Positions 48,636-58,989 of a stretch of 64,000 bases of DNA are shown here, piece after piece; within the stretch, counting starts at the first letter, position 1, and every line of letters starts with the position of its first letter. The translations under genes and the position numbers were made by a program. This DNA comes from Episyrphus balteatus (taxonomy: Eukaryota > Arthropoda > Insecta > Diptera > Syrphidae). Below the pieces are notes generated by a model that was not told the origin of the DNA, did no database searches, and was given only the letters and a program-made list of their open reading frames with translations. The stretch is from positions 27,933,636 through 27,997,635 of the forward strand of contig NC_079134.1 of assembly GCF_945859705.1 (NCBI RefSeq), read 5' to 3'.

Positions 48636-51600
48636 GGTTCGCCCATAATTTATTTTTCCTTTCATTTTTATCATATTCACCTCCTTTTCCAATGGGTTTC
48701 ATCCTGCTATGATTTTTTTGTACTTTTTAATGTTTTTTAAAGGCGTCGGCACTGGTATAGTAATCAATTTAAAATTATAAAATTGACCCTCTCGTCTAAA
48801 GACTTACTAACATGTGTTTTTTTTTCAATATACCTGCTAAAAAAAAAGAGGTTAAAAACAAATACAGACCTAATCACAAGAGTTGCAGTGTATTAATGGT
48901 CCTTTTCGACGATCCTTTTCTCACCAACCCTACAAACTACTGCATTACACACATAATGTGCATAATATATTGTACATTCCGCTGCCATTCTGCATCAAAT
49001 CTTATTTAAAGCAATTTTAGCAACAAAAAAAACTTTATATTTGCCCCCAAACAAATATTATAAAATAGTTTTGCTCACTGACTATGGCATCTATTTTTTT
49101 GTTTCATGTAACGTACGACCGTACGAGTATTTGCATTCATTATAAAAAGTATTTTATTTATTTTTTTTTTAATTTCTATTGTTAAGCAGGTTCCTTTTAA
49201 AATAAGAACAAACAGAAAAAAATGTTGGAAAATTATAAATGAACATTAACACAAAACACTATAAAACGGAGAGTTCTTACGAAGAAAAAAAAAAAAGAGA
49301 TTTAAAAAACTAAATACAATATGAGTGTACGTTTATTTCCCACACCCACTGAGAAAACTATTATTGTTGTTTATTTTTTTTTTTTTTTTTCTATTCGTGA
49401 CTCGTGCTTGATGGCAGCGGCAAGGGGGTTCAATGTCAAGGTGGCTGGCCGCACGAAAAGAAATTATTTTTTTTTTTCTTTAAATCTGTTGATGATGGGA
49501 CTTGCAAGTGAGACATACTTTTTTTTTTAAATGAAAACAAAAAAGCAAAATATGAGAAACTTCTGAGAAATACAAAGTTCGTGTTGCATAACACTTAAAT
49601 GATAAATGATTTGTGAGGCAAATACATATACTACACAATTGAGTATAGCGAGAAGTTTGTTTCTATTTTAGTTATAGGTAAATATGTAATTTTTTGTATT
49701 TTCATATGAAGAATTTTGTTGGAAATTTGGTCAGGTTAAAAACTCAATTTTTAGAAATCTATACTTGTGATTTTTTGTAATAACAGGTTTTCGCTGTTCA
49801 TTTTTCCCGTATTCCTTTTTAAACTTCGAAACAACTTCAATCTCGTTTTTTCTTGATAAGTATCTGAAAAAGGTTAAACACAGGATTTGCATAGCTACAT
49901 TTGCAGGATTAGCTATGAATATGCCCCTTTTAAACATTTTATTTGATATTTAATTATAATTTTTCCGATTTCCCAAAATAAGTACCCCAAACCTATGTAT
50001 ATTTATTTAGGCTAACAATTCGTCTTGTGTGTTCTGCAACTGTGTTAACAGACAAAAAAAAAAAAAAACTAATATAATTCAAAAGTACATGATGTACATT
50101 CATGCCATACATACCTTACCTAGGTACACATTTATAGGTCTGATGAAGAAGCAATCTATTTAAACATTTCTTATTTTGAAATATTTATACATAGGTATAA
50201 GATGTACCTGAACCGTCTACCTATTGCTTTAAAAATATTGATAATTTTATTTACCTAATAATTCACACTATTATTAACAAATTGTGCATATCGACAACTT
50301 TAATTTTGTTTTTATAAACCTTTAAAATAATTTCTGTAATCATTTATTTTTTGTTCTGAATTTTTGATTGAAAATCAATTTCTAATTTTTACTTTTATTT
50401 CGACTTGTGTTTATATTTTGTGAGATAATGTTTACAACATCTTTGATGTGTGTCAAATTAGCAGAGAAAGATTAGAAATATGAGTTTTTGAAAATATATG
50501 TATTTTTAAGTAATGAAAGGTACTTCCTAGTTAAGTTACCTAAAATTAGAGTGAGTACCTACTCTATTAATATTTTCATATACTTGATTAAATAATAATA
50601 ACCAGATCGGTTTCAAAAATTAAAAATTGAATGTCATAGGACCAGTTTTTCAGTGCGAAGTTAAGCACTGAAAAAATTGCCTTAGAGCTCTGCTCATGCA
50701 TTCATTTTATTAAACATGTATTTAAAAAAAAATTGAGTTATATTACTTTTTTCATAAATTATTTTAGATATGGTTGTAGATTGCAAAAATACAATACTGG
50801 TCATATTTTAAAAAAATGTGCCATCGCATTTTAAAACATAAATTGAGCAAAAGTTCAATAAATTAACTCTTTATTTTCAAAAAAAATTTGTTAAACAACC
50901 GTCACCGAGACTGGTGCTCAAGATTTTTAAACAGCTAATAGCGGCTGTTTTCTACCAAAAGCTGTACTGGCCTCTAATAAAAACTAACCGCTCACCACCA
51001 AACAGAATTTAGTACCTTATTGATTTTATCAAATCGCACATTGAGAACATTGGCACTAAACAAAAAAGGAAATGTTTGAAATACGGCGACATTTTCTAAC
51101 CTCGAGTAAAAACTAGACGAGGTATCAGAATGAAGATCTTTGCAAAAGATGATGATTACGATTGGATATTACCCTTGGTTTGTAATGTTAAATTAAAGTT
51201 TTCTTTAAACGAAAAAAAAAAAATTTGAGCGGCTGGACTTTTAGTAACATTAGTTTACTTCGTGGTCATATCAAATCATGTTTAATAAGCTCGCATAGAG
51301 TTGGTACTAATTGTCTTGACACCATTATTTTATTGGTTTTGGATTGTACATATTTAAGTTTAAGGCATTCTTTTTTCTTGTACATATATTTAAACAACAT
51401 GAGTTTTTGAAAACAAATGAGGAGATATTTGTAGAAACCTTAACATATCTTTGTGAAGAGTGTGTTTGAAATCTACAAGTCGATTTTATATGTATGTTCA
51501 ATTCAGAACAAGTAAAAAGAAGCAAATTGAAGTTTCATTATATGAAATTACATATAAAAAAAAAATATAAAAAAGCATTCTTCAATAGGATAAGAAACAA

Positions 51601-51810
51601 GTTATCTATAATATATGTGCTATAAATACTTTAACCTATATAGATAAAAGCTCACTAGATTATTGATCGTCAATGTTGAACTTTGTTTAAATTCTAATTT
51701 GTTAAAAATACATTAGTACAATTAATTCGATTTCCGTGAACTTTTTGAATCAAAATTGGATCCTCTAAGCGGGCTCTAGGTTTTTCTTGGTATTGTAATA
51801 TATTACGTGT

Positions 51811-51850
51811 CGACGTTTCGGGTGTGATTACACCCTTTTTCAGGACTTTA
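51811..51850 (-). ncRNA. Hammerhead-like ribozyme motif, degenerate (copy 1)
   Basis: On the minus strand GTCCTGAAAAAGGGTGT is followed by AATC and ACACCCGAAACGTCGAC. GGGTGT/ACACCC forms a perfect stem II, GAAAC and the GTC cleavage triplet are present, and GTC before CTGA can pair with GAC after the triplet. The conserved CTGANGA box is changed to CTGAAAA (G8 lost), so activity is not expected. Confidence 0.4.
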
Positions 51851-52017
51851 TATTAAAAAATTGTATTATTCTAAAAGCACTAAGGAAAAAATAAATGTAA
51901 ATCTATACTTACAATATATTAAAATAATTAATTTTAATATGCTTCTTAAAATTTTGTTCTTATCTGTCTTATGCTTATAACTTTTTATTTTTAAATATTT
52001 CAAAATTCAAACAATTA

Positions 52018-52505
52018 ATGTCGTTTTCGATTGGCTCTCCGGAAGCGTCCGGAATTATTCAGAAGCCTTCTGAAAGTGTTTTATTCACACGAATATGACA
52101 GCCAAAACGCTTCTCAGAAGAGAAATTCTCTTCTCGATGTAAAATCGGAATTCACTCAAAAAGCACTAACACATGAATATTTGAAAGTCAAATTAATCAC
52201 TCAATCAATTTTTTTTTTTATTTTTTGAAATAAATTATTGTTTTCCGAAATAAATTTTTTAATTAATTTTAAAATTTACTTAAAATATTTTGGAAGCCAA
52301 CTTCACCATTAAATTCTTGAGCATTAACGTTTTTGAACAATTTTAAAGATTTTTTTTGAAAGAAAAATAAATTAATATGAATATTTGACATTTGAAATTT
52401 CAAAGAAAAACACACAAACACAAAAATTGAGTGGAAGCGATTTAAACTGTTTTATTGGATTTCAGAATGAGTGAATCCTTGAGTGTTTCCAATCGAAAAC
52501 GACAT
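52018..52505. mobile_element. MITE with ATGTCGTTTTCGATTGG ends
   Basis: ATGTCGTTTTCGATTGG at 52018 is mirrored by CCAATCGAAAACGACAT ending at 52505. The 488-bp element is non-coding and lies inside the span bounded by Penelope-like ends. Confidence 0.75.
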
Positions 52506-53117
52506 AAGTCTTGAAAAAGACTTTTCATTTAGAGCCGTTTTCAATCTTCTAATAATCAATCAGTTAACTGTTCGACTAATAAAGTTATTAGGCTCATGAG
52601 CAATCAGATAACAACATTGAATTTTTCAATCAAGAAAACACTATTCTACAGAATAACAAAAAAAAATGTCCAATTCTAAAATATTCAAAATTAAACGTCA
52701 TTTTTATTGTTTTTGTTTCCTTGTATTCCGCTGTATTTTTTATCGATAGTTTCTTCAAAACAGCTTTGACAACTGACACAATACCTACTTTTGTTTGGAT
52801 TATTCCTTAGAATAATTTTTATTCGTTTCTGAAAGAAGCAGATAGTTTTATTCCTCTATTAAATGTTTTATTATATATTTATAAAGGAATAAGCTATATC
52901 CGACTGTTGAAAAATTGATTTTTTTCTCTATCTGGGAAATTAGCACTAACTGACTGTCTAAATGACTATTGAAAAATGTACCCTTAATCGAAATTTTAAA
53001 ATAATGAAATTTAAATTTCACATTTGATGAAAAATTTACCTTTAAAATATAAAATTTAGCTTTAAATATTTCTATAAACAAACTGACTGAAAATTAATTA
53101 TTTTTATGTATTATAAT

Positions 53118-53248
53118 AGCCTGTTTTTACTACAGCCCAAATGAGATAATTACGCAAATTATTTCATTTCGAATGTCAAATCGCATAGAAAAAAAAAATC
53201 AAATTTGAGCTGGAATTATCTCAATTTGGGCTGTAGTGAAAACAAGCT
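53118..53248. mobile_element. MITE (AGCCTG type), uninterrupted copy
   Basis: AGCCTGTTTTTACTACAGCC at 53118 is mirrored by GGCTGTAGTGAAAACAAGCT ending at 53248, followed by AAATGAGATAATT-type inner repeats. It is the intact relative of 5726-6001 and defines where that copy was interrupted. Confidence 0.8.
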
Positions 53249-53261
53249 ATCAATACATAAT

Positions 53262-54463
53262 AGATATAAAGGAGATGGCACATTTTTGGGCCCAGTGTGT
53301 TCACTAACGAAATGGGTATCAAATAAAAGGTGACGGTAAGCACATTACGTGGGTAAAATATTTTCAAATTCGGTAGTGGGATTTTGGAGATATTTGAGTT
53401 TGAAGTTTCGGATTTCAAAATCAAGATTTCAGCTATTTTTTTGAACAATTAATCGTAGAATGTGTAGAAAGGACTTTTTATATTGGAAATTAGTTAATCT
53501 TTCTTTTTCTAGTACATCATTTTTATATAGGAGTTATACTTTCAGAGTAACAGAACCGCAAAGTATCTCTTTCTCAGTAATTCAGCACTTAACTCTAAGG
53601 GTTGTTTAAAATATTTAAAATATCAAAAAACACACAATTTTCGGTAGTGTTACTCTGAAATAATAACTCCTAGAGAAAAATGATGTACTAGAAAAAGAAA
53701 GATTAACTAATTTCCAATCTAAAAAGTCCTTTCTAGTTTTCTGTCCGACCAGTCGTTCTCGAGATATTGAGACATATGCGTTTTTCAAAATGGCGGTCGC
53801 CCCACAAGACCAAACAATACGCAATCTGAGATTTGTACTTGGGATAAACCCCTCTTCAATACTGCATTCAATCATAGCTTTTTCCAGATTTTTCCCCATT
53901 GACTGAACTATAGTTTCTATTCTTATTATTTAATAGGCATATTTCAGCGCGTTTTTGTGTATTTTGCTTATTATAAGGTTTTTGTATGTTTTAAAGAACT
54001 ATTTTATATATAGAATTAAAGGTAACACATTTAGCTATCGAAAAATTGCAAAAAAAAAGTGGATGTCACCACTGAATATTTTGATATTTCGATGTGCCAA
54101 ATGCCTCGCTTAAAAAAAATCACCTTTTGAGAAGTAAATACCTAATATGTATTATTTTTTTTAATAAAGAAAAAAACTTTTGATACAGATTTATAGACAA
54201 GAGAAATACCTTTCATTTGATACCAATATTATTTCTGTACACCCATTATTACGCATTCTACGATTAATTGTTCGAAAAATTAGCTGAAATCTTGATTGTG
54301 AAATCCGAAACTTCAAACTCAAATATCTCCAAAACCCCACTAACGAATTTGAAAATATTTTACCCACGTAATGTTCTTACCGTCACCTTTCATTTGATAC
54401 CAATTTCGTTAGTGAACACACTGGGCCCAAGCTCCATAGAAAAATGTGCCATCTCCTTTAATT
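53262..54463. repeat. Palindrome 5 with a second hairpin inside
   Basis: The outer arms are 53262-53465 and 54247-54463, starting TAAAGGAGATGGCACATTTT and ending in its complement. Between them an inner inverted repeat pairs 53467-53553 with 53648-53736 (AAAGATTAACTAATTTCCAA type). The remaining spacer 53737-54246 is unpaired. Outer and inner arms abut, so the RNA could form a branched hairpin. Confidence 0.88.
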
Positions 54464-54505
54464 TTTCCTTAGTATTTTTAAAATAATAATTTTTTTTACT
54501 ATAGA

Positions 54506-54545
54506 GCCTTGAAGAAGGGTGTAATCACGCCCGTAACGTCGACGT
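54506..54545 (+). ncRNA. Hammerhead-like ribozyme motif, degenerate (copy 2)
   Basis: GCCTTGAAGAAGGGTGT is followed by AATC and ACGCCCGTAACGTCGACG. Stem II (GGGTGT/ACGCCC) pairs with one G-U. Here the CTGANGA box reads TTGAAGA and GAAAC reads GTAAC, so this copy is also damaged, but at positions different from copy 1. Confidence 0.4.
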
Positions 54546-54715
54546 AATACATATATTACAACACTAAGACAGACCTAGAAGCTAGATCCCGCTTAGAGGA
54601 TCATAATACATTAGTAGTCAAATACATCAAAATCCTAGAAAAATCTCATGTCCTCATAGCAGCATGGTATAAAAAGTCTTTTTATACCACGTCATAGAAG
54701 TGCCTTAGCTGAAAG

Positions 54716-54976
54716 CTTAGAGGATATAATATATGGAGTGCTTGTTCCTATACCTAATACATTGTAACGCCATATACATGGATAGGGGTCGCTGCCTTCG
54801 TTTTTCAGTGCGAGTCCGGTTCAGCAGCTGTAAATAAACACGCTTGTTGATGACAGCCATCTAATGAAAATAAAATGGAGGCATGCACTCATCGAAAAAC
54901 TTAAAGAAACTAGAGCCCTCTATAAAAGCTTCACGGAACTAACAGCACAAGCACTCCATATATTATATCCTCTAAG
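54716..54976. mobile_element. 261-bp MITE with perfect 30-bp inverted ends
   Basis: CTTAGAGGATATAATATATG at 54716 begins a 30-base repeat mirrored without mismatch at 54947-54976. The interior (TGCCTTCGTTTTTCAGTGCG and more) is GC-richer than its surroundings. No target duplication is clear. Confidence 0.8.
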
Positions 54977-55361
54977 GCTGAAAGAGTATTTATATAAATA
55001 TCGAAAGTATATTTTTTTTAAATAATATGTTAATGCATAATATGCATATATTTTGTCAAGAAATGTTCTATTTTATTTTTTTTTTTTTTTTACTGTCCAC
55101 AAGTGATTTTCATGACGTGTCCGTAGGTCTGTGCTTCGGTACGTCTGTGGGTTCATCTGTACATGAAACTGCAGCCTAAACGGTTGAAGGGATTTTCTTG
55201 AAATTTGGTGCAGATAATTTGTTCGTAGTTTCCAAGGTTGTTTTTTTTTTTTTTTTGTTCTTTAATTAAAAAGTATAGGTACCTACCTCCAATACAAAAT
55301 TTTTGAGTTATTGCAATTTTCTCGAAAATGGTTTTAACGATTTTGATCGTTTCTAAACAGT

Positions 55362-55502
55362 AGCTGTGTTTTATTTTTCTCGTGATCCGGATCAGATCAT
55401 TGTTTTTATTAGCTTTACAACAAAAGCAGGATTTTCTTTTGTTATTGTTTCCCAAATAAATCAATGATCTGATCTGGATCACTAGGAAAATAAAACACAG
55501 CT
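55362..55502. mobile_element. Short hairpin MITE flanked by TA
   Basis: AGCTGTGTTTTATTTT at 55362 and AAAATAAAACACAGCT ending at 55502 start inverted arms of about 40 bp (including GATCAGATCATTG), with few mismatches. TA lies at both borders. Confidence 0.75.
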
Positions 55503-56279
55503 AGTATCGTTACTCGTATGTTTCGTTACTGTGTATTGAAGTAACGAAACATACGAGATACGAAACATATGTAAGAGTAACGACCCCATTCCAATTTCAA
55601 TACTAAATCATCCGATAAATGAGATACGAAACGAAGTGATACACTCAATTTGTCGCATTTAGCATCACTTCTATCGACATCGTTAGAGTAGTCGGAATGC
55701 TAACTCCAGATAATTATCTTGAGTTCACTTTTATCTCAATAAAGACAGTAGTGCTAAGGTATCGTTGTGTTATCGATAATAATTTATACAGAAATATCAA
55801 AAGAGACGTATTGGTATTTTCTCTATGTGGCCGAAATATACCCACGCCGCAACCAATGTGTGTTTTGGTTTTTCAAAAAATTTGTTTATTTTCACTGCAA
55901 AATTTTCAACTAAAAAAAAAAGCAGAGAAAACGAGGTTTGAAAATCACTCTCAATAGAAAAAAAATGAAAAATTGTTCCACATGTTTGTGGTAAAGGTCT
56001 CTAAAAAATTGTGATAAGATTACTTAACGAATATAAACAAAAAATTACCAAAGTTTTGTCGAAAAATTAGGAAAAAAAATAAAAAAAGTTTCCACGTTTG
56101 ATTAAAAAAATCTAAAAAAAAAAATGGGTATAGCTACCTTCAAACTCTTATAACATGAGAACGCCGCAACTTAAATTAATGTTTATGGCCTTAAAATGTA
56201 GCTTAGATTATACAAATTGTTTTTGGTTTTTTTCAAAAAAAAAAAAAAAATGTACACCCTTATACCTACCAACGTACGA

Positions 56280-56450
56280 AAAATACTTAAAATACCAAAT
56301 ATACGAAACGTATCAAATACATGAAGTATACGAAATGTACGAAACATGCGAAGCATGCGAAAGTAACGAAACATGCGAAACACACGAAACATACGAAATG
56401 TACGAGATATACGAAAAATGCGAAACATACGAAAGTAACGAGTAACGTAT
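56280..56450. repeat. 9-bp periodic array (ATACGAAAC-type)
   Basis: ATACGAAAC, ATGCGAAAC, GTACGAAAC and similar units repeat about every nine bases. Because nine is a multiple of three, long frames stay open on both strands (YEMYETCEACESNETCE on plus; FRMFRVFRMFRYFRM on minus). These are by-products of the repeat rather than genes. Related ACGAAACATACGAGATACG sequence occurs near 55545. Confidence 0.85.
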
Positions 56451-56898
56451 ACATGCGGGTACTCATTTTGTCGTTACTTTTACAGCCCTATAACATAATG
56501 CTGTTAGTAATTTTAGCAAAACTATGTTTTTAGTTTTTCTCAGAAAATACTGTTAATGAAAATATGGTTAATTTTTCCGTTGTTTTTTAATCTCTGATGT
56601 TAATGATAAAACTAATTTTGTTTAAAATGTATGTATGGTCGTTTTGTATAATAATAAAGTTGAATGGTTGTTGGTTAACTAAGATAAAGATACTTTGATC
56701 TGCAAGAGCAAGTTCGTGCGACCCATTCGTTCTTATTTTTTGCTTTTTGAAATTTTATGTTTTTTTTTTTCAGCGGCAATACTGCCTATTTGTATCGTTC
56801 TCTTCTTATCACCCTTCCAACTATAGTGGGGCAAATAGACAACTCCTATTATCCGATTTCCTATAGAATTGTTGTGCATTTTATGTAGACGCAACCAA

Positions 56899-57400
56899 CG
56901 TCGGCGTAAAGCAAAATTGTTCTAAATCCACTTTTTACCGAAAATGAGTTAATGATGCAGTTTTACTAATTCGAGGGTGCTCTTTCCGAATTTGAAAACC
57001 GTTTTTGTCAAATAAAAATTTCACTCCGCAGATAATATAATTTAATGGGACATAGAACAATAAAAGCAGGGAAGTAGCCTTTTGAAAATGAGCCCGAGTA
57101 TTCTAAGTCCTATCATATTTTGTTCTAAGTCAACTTTTTATTGAAAAAACGTACTTGTATAGGAATTGTTCTACATATGTCCAATTTTGGGTTTTTAGTT
57201 TTAAAAATTATTTCAAAACAATATGCACCTACTAATGAGGTAAACTTGTATGGTTTATTCAAGAGAAAAGAACAAACTTTATAAAAAAACATAACTTGAA
57301 TGGCGAACGACCAGAAAAATGTCGCTTTAAACCAATTTGAAACTTAAAAATCGTTCCCTGTAAAATTTGTTCTTTGCGACAATTTTGCTTTACGCCGACG
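56899..57400. mobile_element. MITE family A, long copy
   Basis: CGTCGGCGTAAAGCAAAATT at 56899 is mirrored by AATTTTGCTTTACGCCGACG ending at 57400 (the perfect repeat extends to 22 bases). The interior shares most of 56912-57130 with 645-885. It is about 215 bp longer than the copy at 639-925. Confidence 0.85.
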
Positions 57401-58122
57401 ATATGTCGCAATTGGAAACAAATGATGATAGAAAAGTGAAAACAAATTTATTCAAGTTTCTCCTATTGAAGACCACGTTTCAAAACGACCTTCGAACTAA
57501 AGATTACATACATAAACAGACACACCTTTGTAAGAAATTCAAGTTATAAGTATGTAGATCGAATATTATTAAAACCCTAGACAATTTAACAGATGACAAT
57601 TATTATTATTAATTTAACAAAATCATCAGAAATGCATTCTTCTAGGTACCTTTCCATCAGCTCCTAGAATTTAAATCTATTTTAAAAACAAAACAAAAAA
57701 AAGCAAAAAAAAAAAAAACTATTTCCAGACATGCGGGCTTGCACATGACACATAACCCTACAATTTATTCTTTATCATCATCTTTTTAACATGCAACTCA
57801 CGAATCACGATTTTAACAAAAACCATAAATCAATTTTATGTAAGACAGACAAAAAAAAAACCGGTTTATAATTTTTGTCAACAAAAAAAAAGTTCAAAAA
57901 CACAATAAAATATACAAAAAATAAAGAACTAAAAAAACCAAAACCGGAAGAGAGACCTCCACCAGTCCGGTTTTTTTTTGTTGTTGGTGCTGCAAAGAAG
58001 CCGGCAATTGGCTGGCGCAGAAACCAATACAGAATTTATTTTTCTTTGGAAAATCAATAGGATTTTCAAGACTTCCTCGAGATGGAAGGAAAAGACCATC
58101 AAAAGATTGGTCTACTACTTAC

Positions 58123-58247
58123 CTTCGAATTTTCCTCAAATCAGCATTATTATTTTGTGGATTTGGTGCAAACCAAATTTCTAGCAATTTCTCCACCCCC
58201 TCAAAATAGTGCAGGGAATTATTATTTATTACTTCATTCGCCGCCAT
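58123..58247 (-). CDS. SamDC: SamDC exon 1 (proenzyme N-terminus)
   Basis: The ATG at 58247-58245 opens MAANEVINNNSLHY, followed by FEGVEKLLEIWF and DLRKIR. The block FEGVEKLLEIWF is the strongly conserved SAMDC N-terminal motif; Glu16 and Glu19 correspond to human Glu8 and Glu11, which line the active site and take part in processing. The exon ends in AAG|GTAAGT, phase 2, and fits exon 2 exactly (LLKSVRCEII follows shortly). No other start codon gives a longer conserved N-terminus. The reading frame is short and overlooked easily, but the motif and splice phase make it firm. Confidence 0.95.
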
Positions 58248-58950
58248 AATGTTAGCTCTTTTCGAGTAGAGATTAAATCAAGTTTTTACAAAAAGATCAC
58301 GTTTTTTTTTTTTGTTATATTTTCAGAGAAAAAAAAACTACAGTAAACTTTTCTTTTGAAATGATATCACATTGAAGACTGAATTAAAAATTGATTATCA
58401 ATTAAATTTCGATGAAATGATTGCACTTTAAACAAACTGGTGAAGGAAGAGGGGCAAACTAATTTCTTGGAAATATAATAGAAAAGTGTGGTGACAACGG
58501 TCGTCGGTCGGTCGGTAAGTGACTTTAATTTACTGCCACCCTCGTTCGATTTTATACGAAGAAAAGTTTAAAACAAAACTAAAGAAAATATAAAGAAACA
58601 AAAAATAAGTACAAAAAAAAGGAAAAAAAAGGTTCTTTTTATTTCTCAGCTATTTTTGTTGTTGTTGCTTTGCCCAGGGAATGTCACGCTATTTTAAAGT
58701 TACATATATTTATTTTTGCTTTTGCACTTTTGTTGCAGTACTGCAATGTGGATCAATTTGTTTTATTGTAAAAAGAGAAAATAGAAATGATAACAAAAAA
58801 GTATAAATCAAAACACAAAATGTATTTATGCAATATATTGGCCGCGAGAGAGAGGAAATTTTTTCATTCAATTTTTTATATTTTTTCTCAGACACAAAAC
58901 GTCAAATTTACACACACAAAAAATACTGGAAACAACCGTTTCAAGTGATC
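58248..58950 (-). promoter_or_regulatory. Probable SamDC 5' leader with three upstream ATGs
   Basis: Between the TATA-like box near 58981 and the SamDC start there are only three ATGs on the minus strand. The first opens a 13-codon uORF (58867-58826, MKKFPLSRGQYIA). The others are minimal start-stop ORFs, ATGTAA at 58705-58700 and ATGTGA at 58372-58367. SAMDC mRNAs of mammals and plants are controlled by uORFs in response to polyamines, so leader control is plausible here. The transcript start and any leader intron are not proven. Confidence 0.45.
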
Positions 58951-58973
58951 GCCCAACGAAAACTGGTAGAAAA

Positions 58974-58981
58974 TTTTTATA
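58974..58981 (-). promoter_or_regulatory. TATA-like box upstream of SamDC
   Basis: On the minus strand TATAAAAA starts at 58981, preceded by GTACCCCTT. About 35 bp downstream is GATCACTTG, close to the insect initiator pattern TCAKTY. GC-richer sequence (CCGGGCCGGCGC near 59025) lies upstream, and a GAGAGAGAGG stretch near 58847 downstream. It is a reasonable core promoter for SamDC but rests on motif reading only. Confidence 0.45.
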
Positions 58982-58989
58982 AAGGGGTA

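Larger units (their letters stand above)
51759..54602. mobile_element. Composite bounded by inverted Penelope-like ends
   Basis: The left end 51759-51850 (GATCCTCTAAGCGGG inward to ACACCCTTTTTCAGGAC) recurs inverted at 54503-54602. Each carries a sequence resembling a hammerhead ribozyme core, a feature known from Penelope-like retroelements. The span between is filled by a MITE (52018-52505), a second MITE (53118-53248) and palindrome 5. No GIY-YIG or RT coding sequence was seen, so only the ends support the assignment. Confidence 0.5.
27759..58122 (-). other. SamDC intron 1, about 30.4 kb
   Basis: Exon 1 ends ATTCGAAG|GTAAGTAG at 58123, and exon 2 starts after TTCTCTTTTCAG at 27758. Their phases fit (two bases plus one, completing an Arg codon). 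The intron is made almost entirely of repeats: five palindromes, a Jockey-like LINE, hAT, piggyBac-like and Penelope-like pieces, and several MITEs. Stretches not listed separately (for example 40403-43279, 44421-47765, 48636-51758) are AT-rich with no recognised gene. Confidence 0.9.

Noticed and set aside
49731..49937. Minus-strand 68-codon frame with SRKNEIEVVSKFKKEYGKNE
   Set aside because: It is Lys-rich, AT-driven and lacks any recognisable domain, splice support or start context.
58490..58520. Plus-strand donor-like GGTCGGTCGGTAAGTGAC, considered as a leader exon of a plus-strand gene
   Set aside because: No downstream plus-strand acceptor and coding exon of any family was found, and the site lies in the putative SamDC leader.
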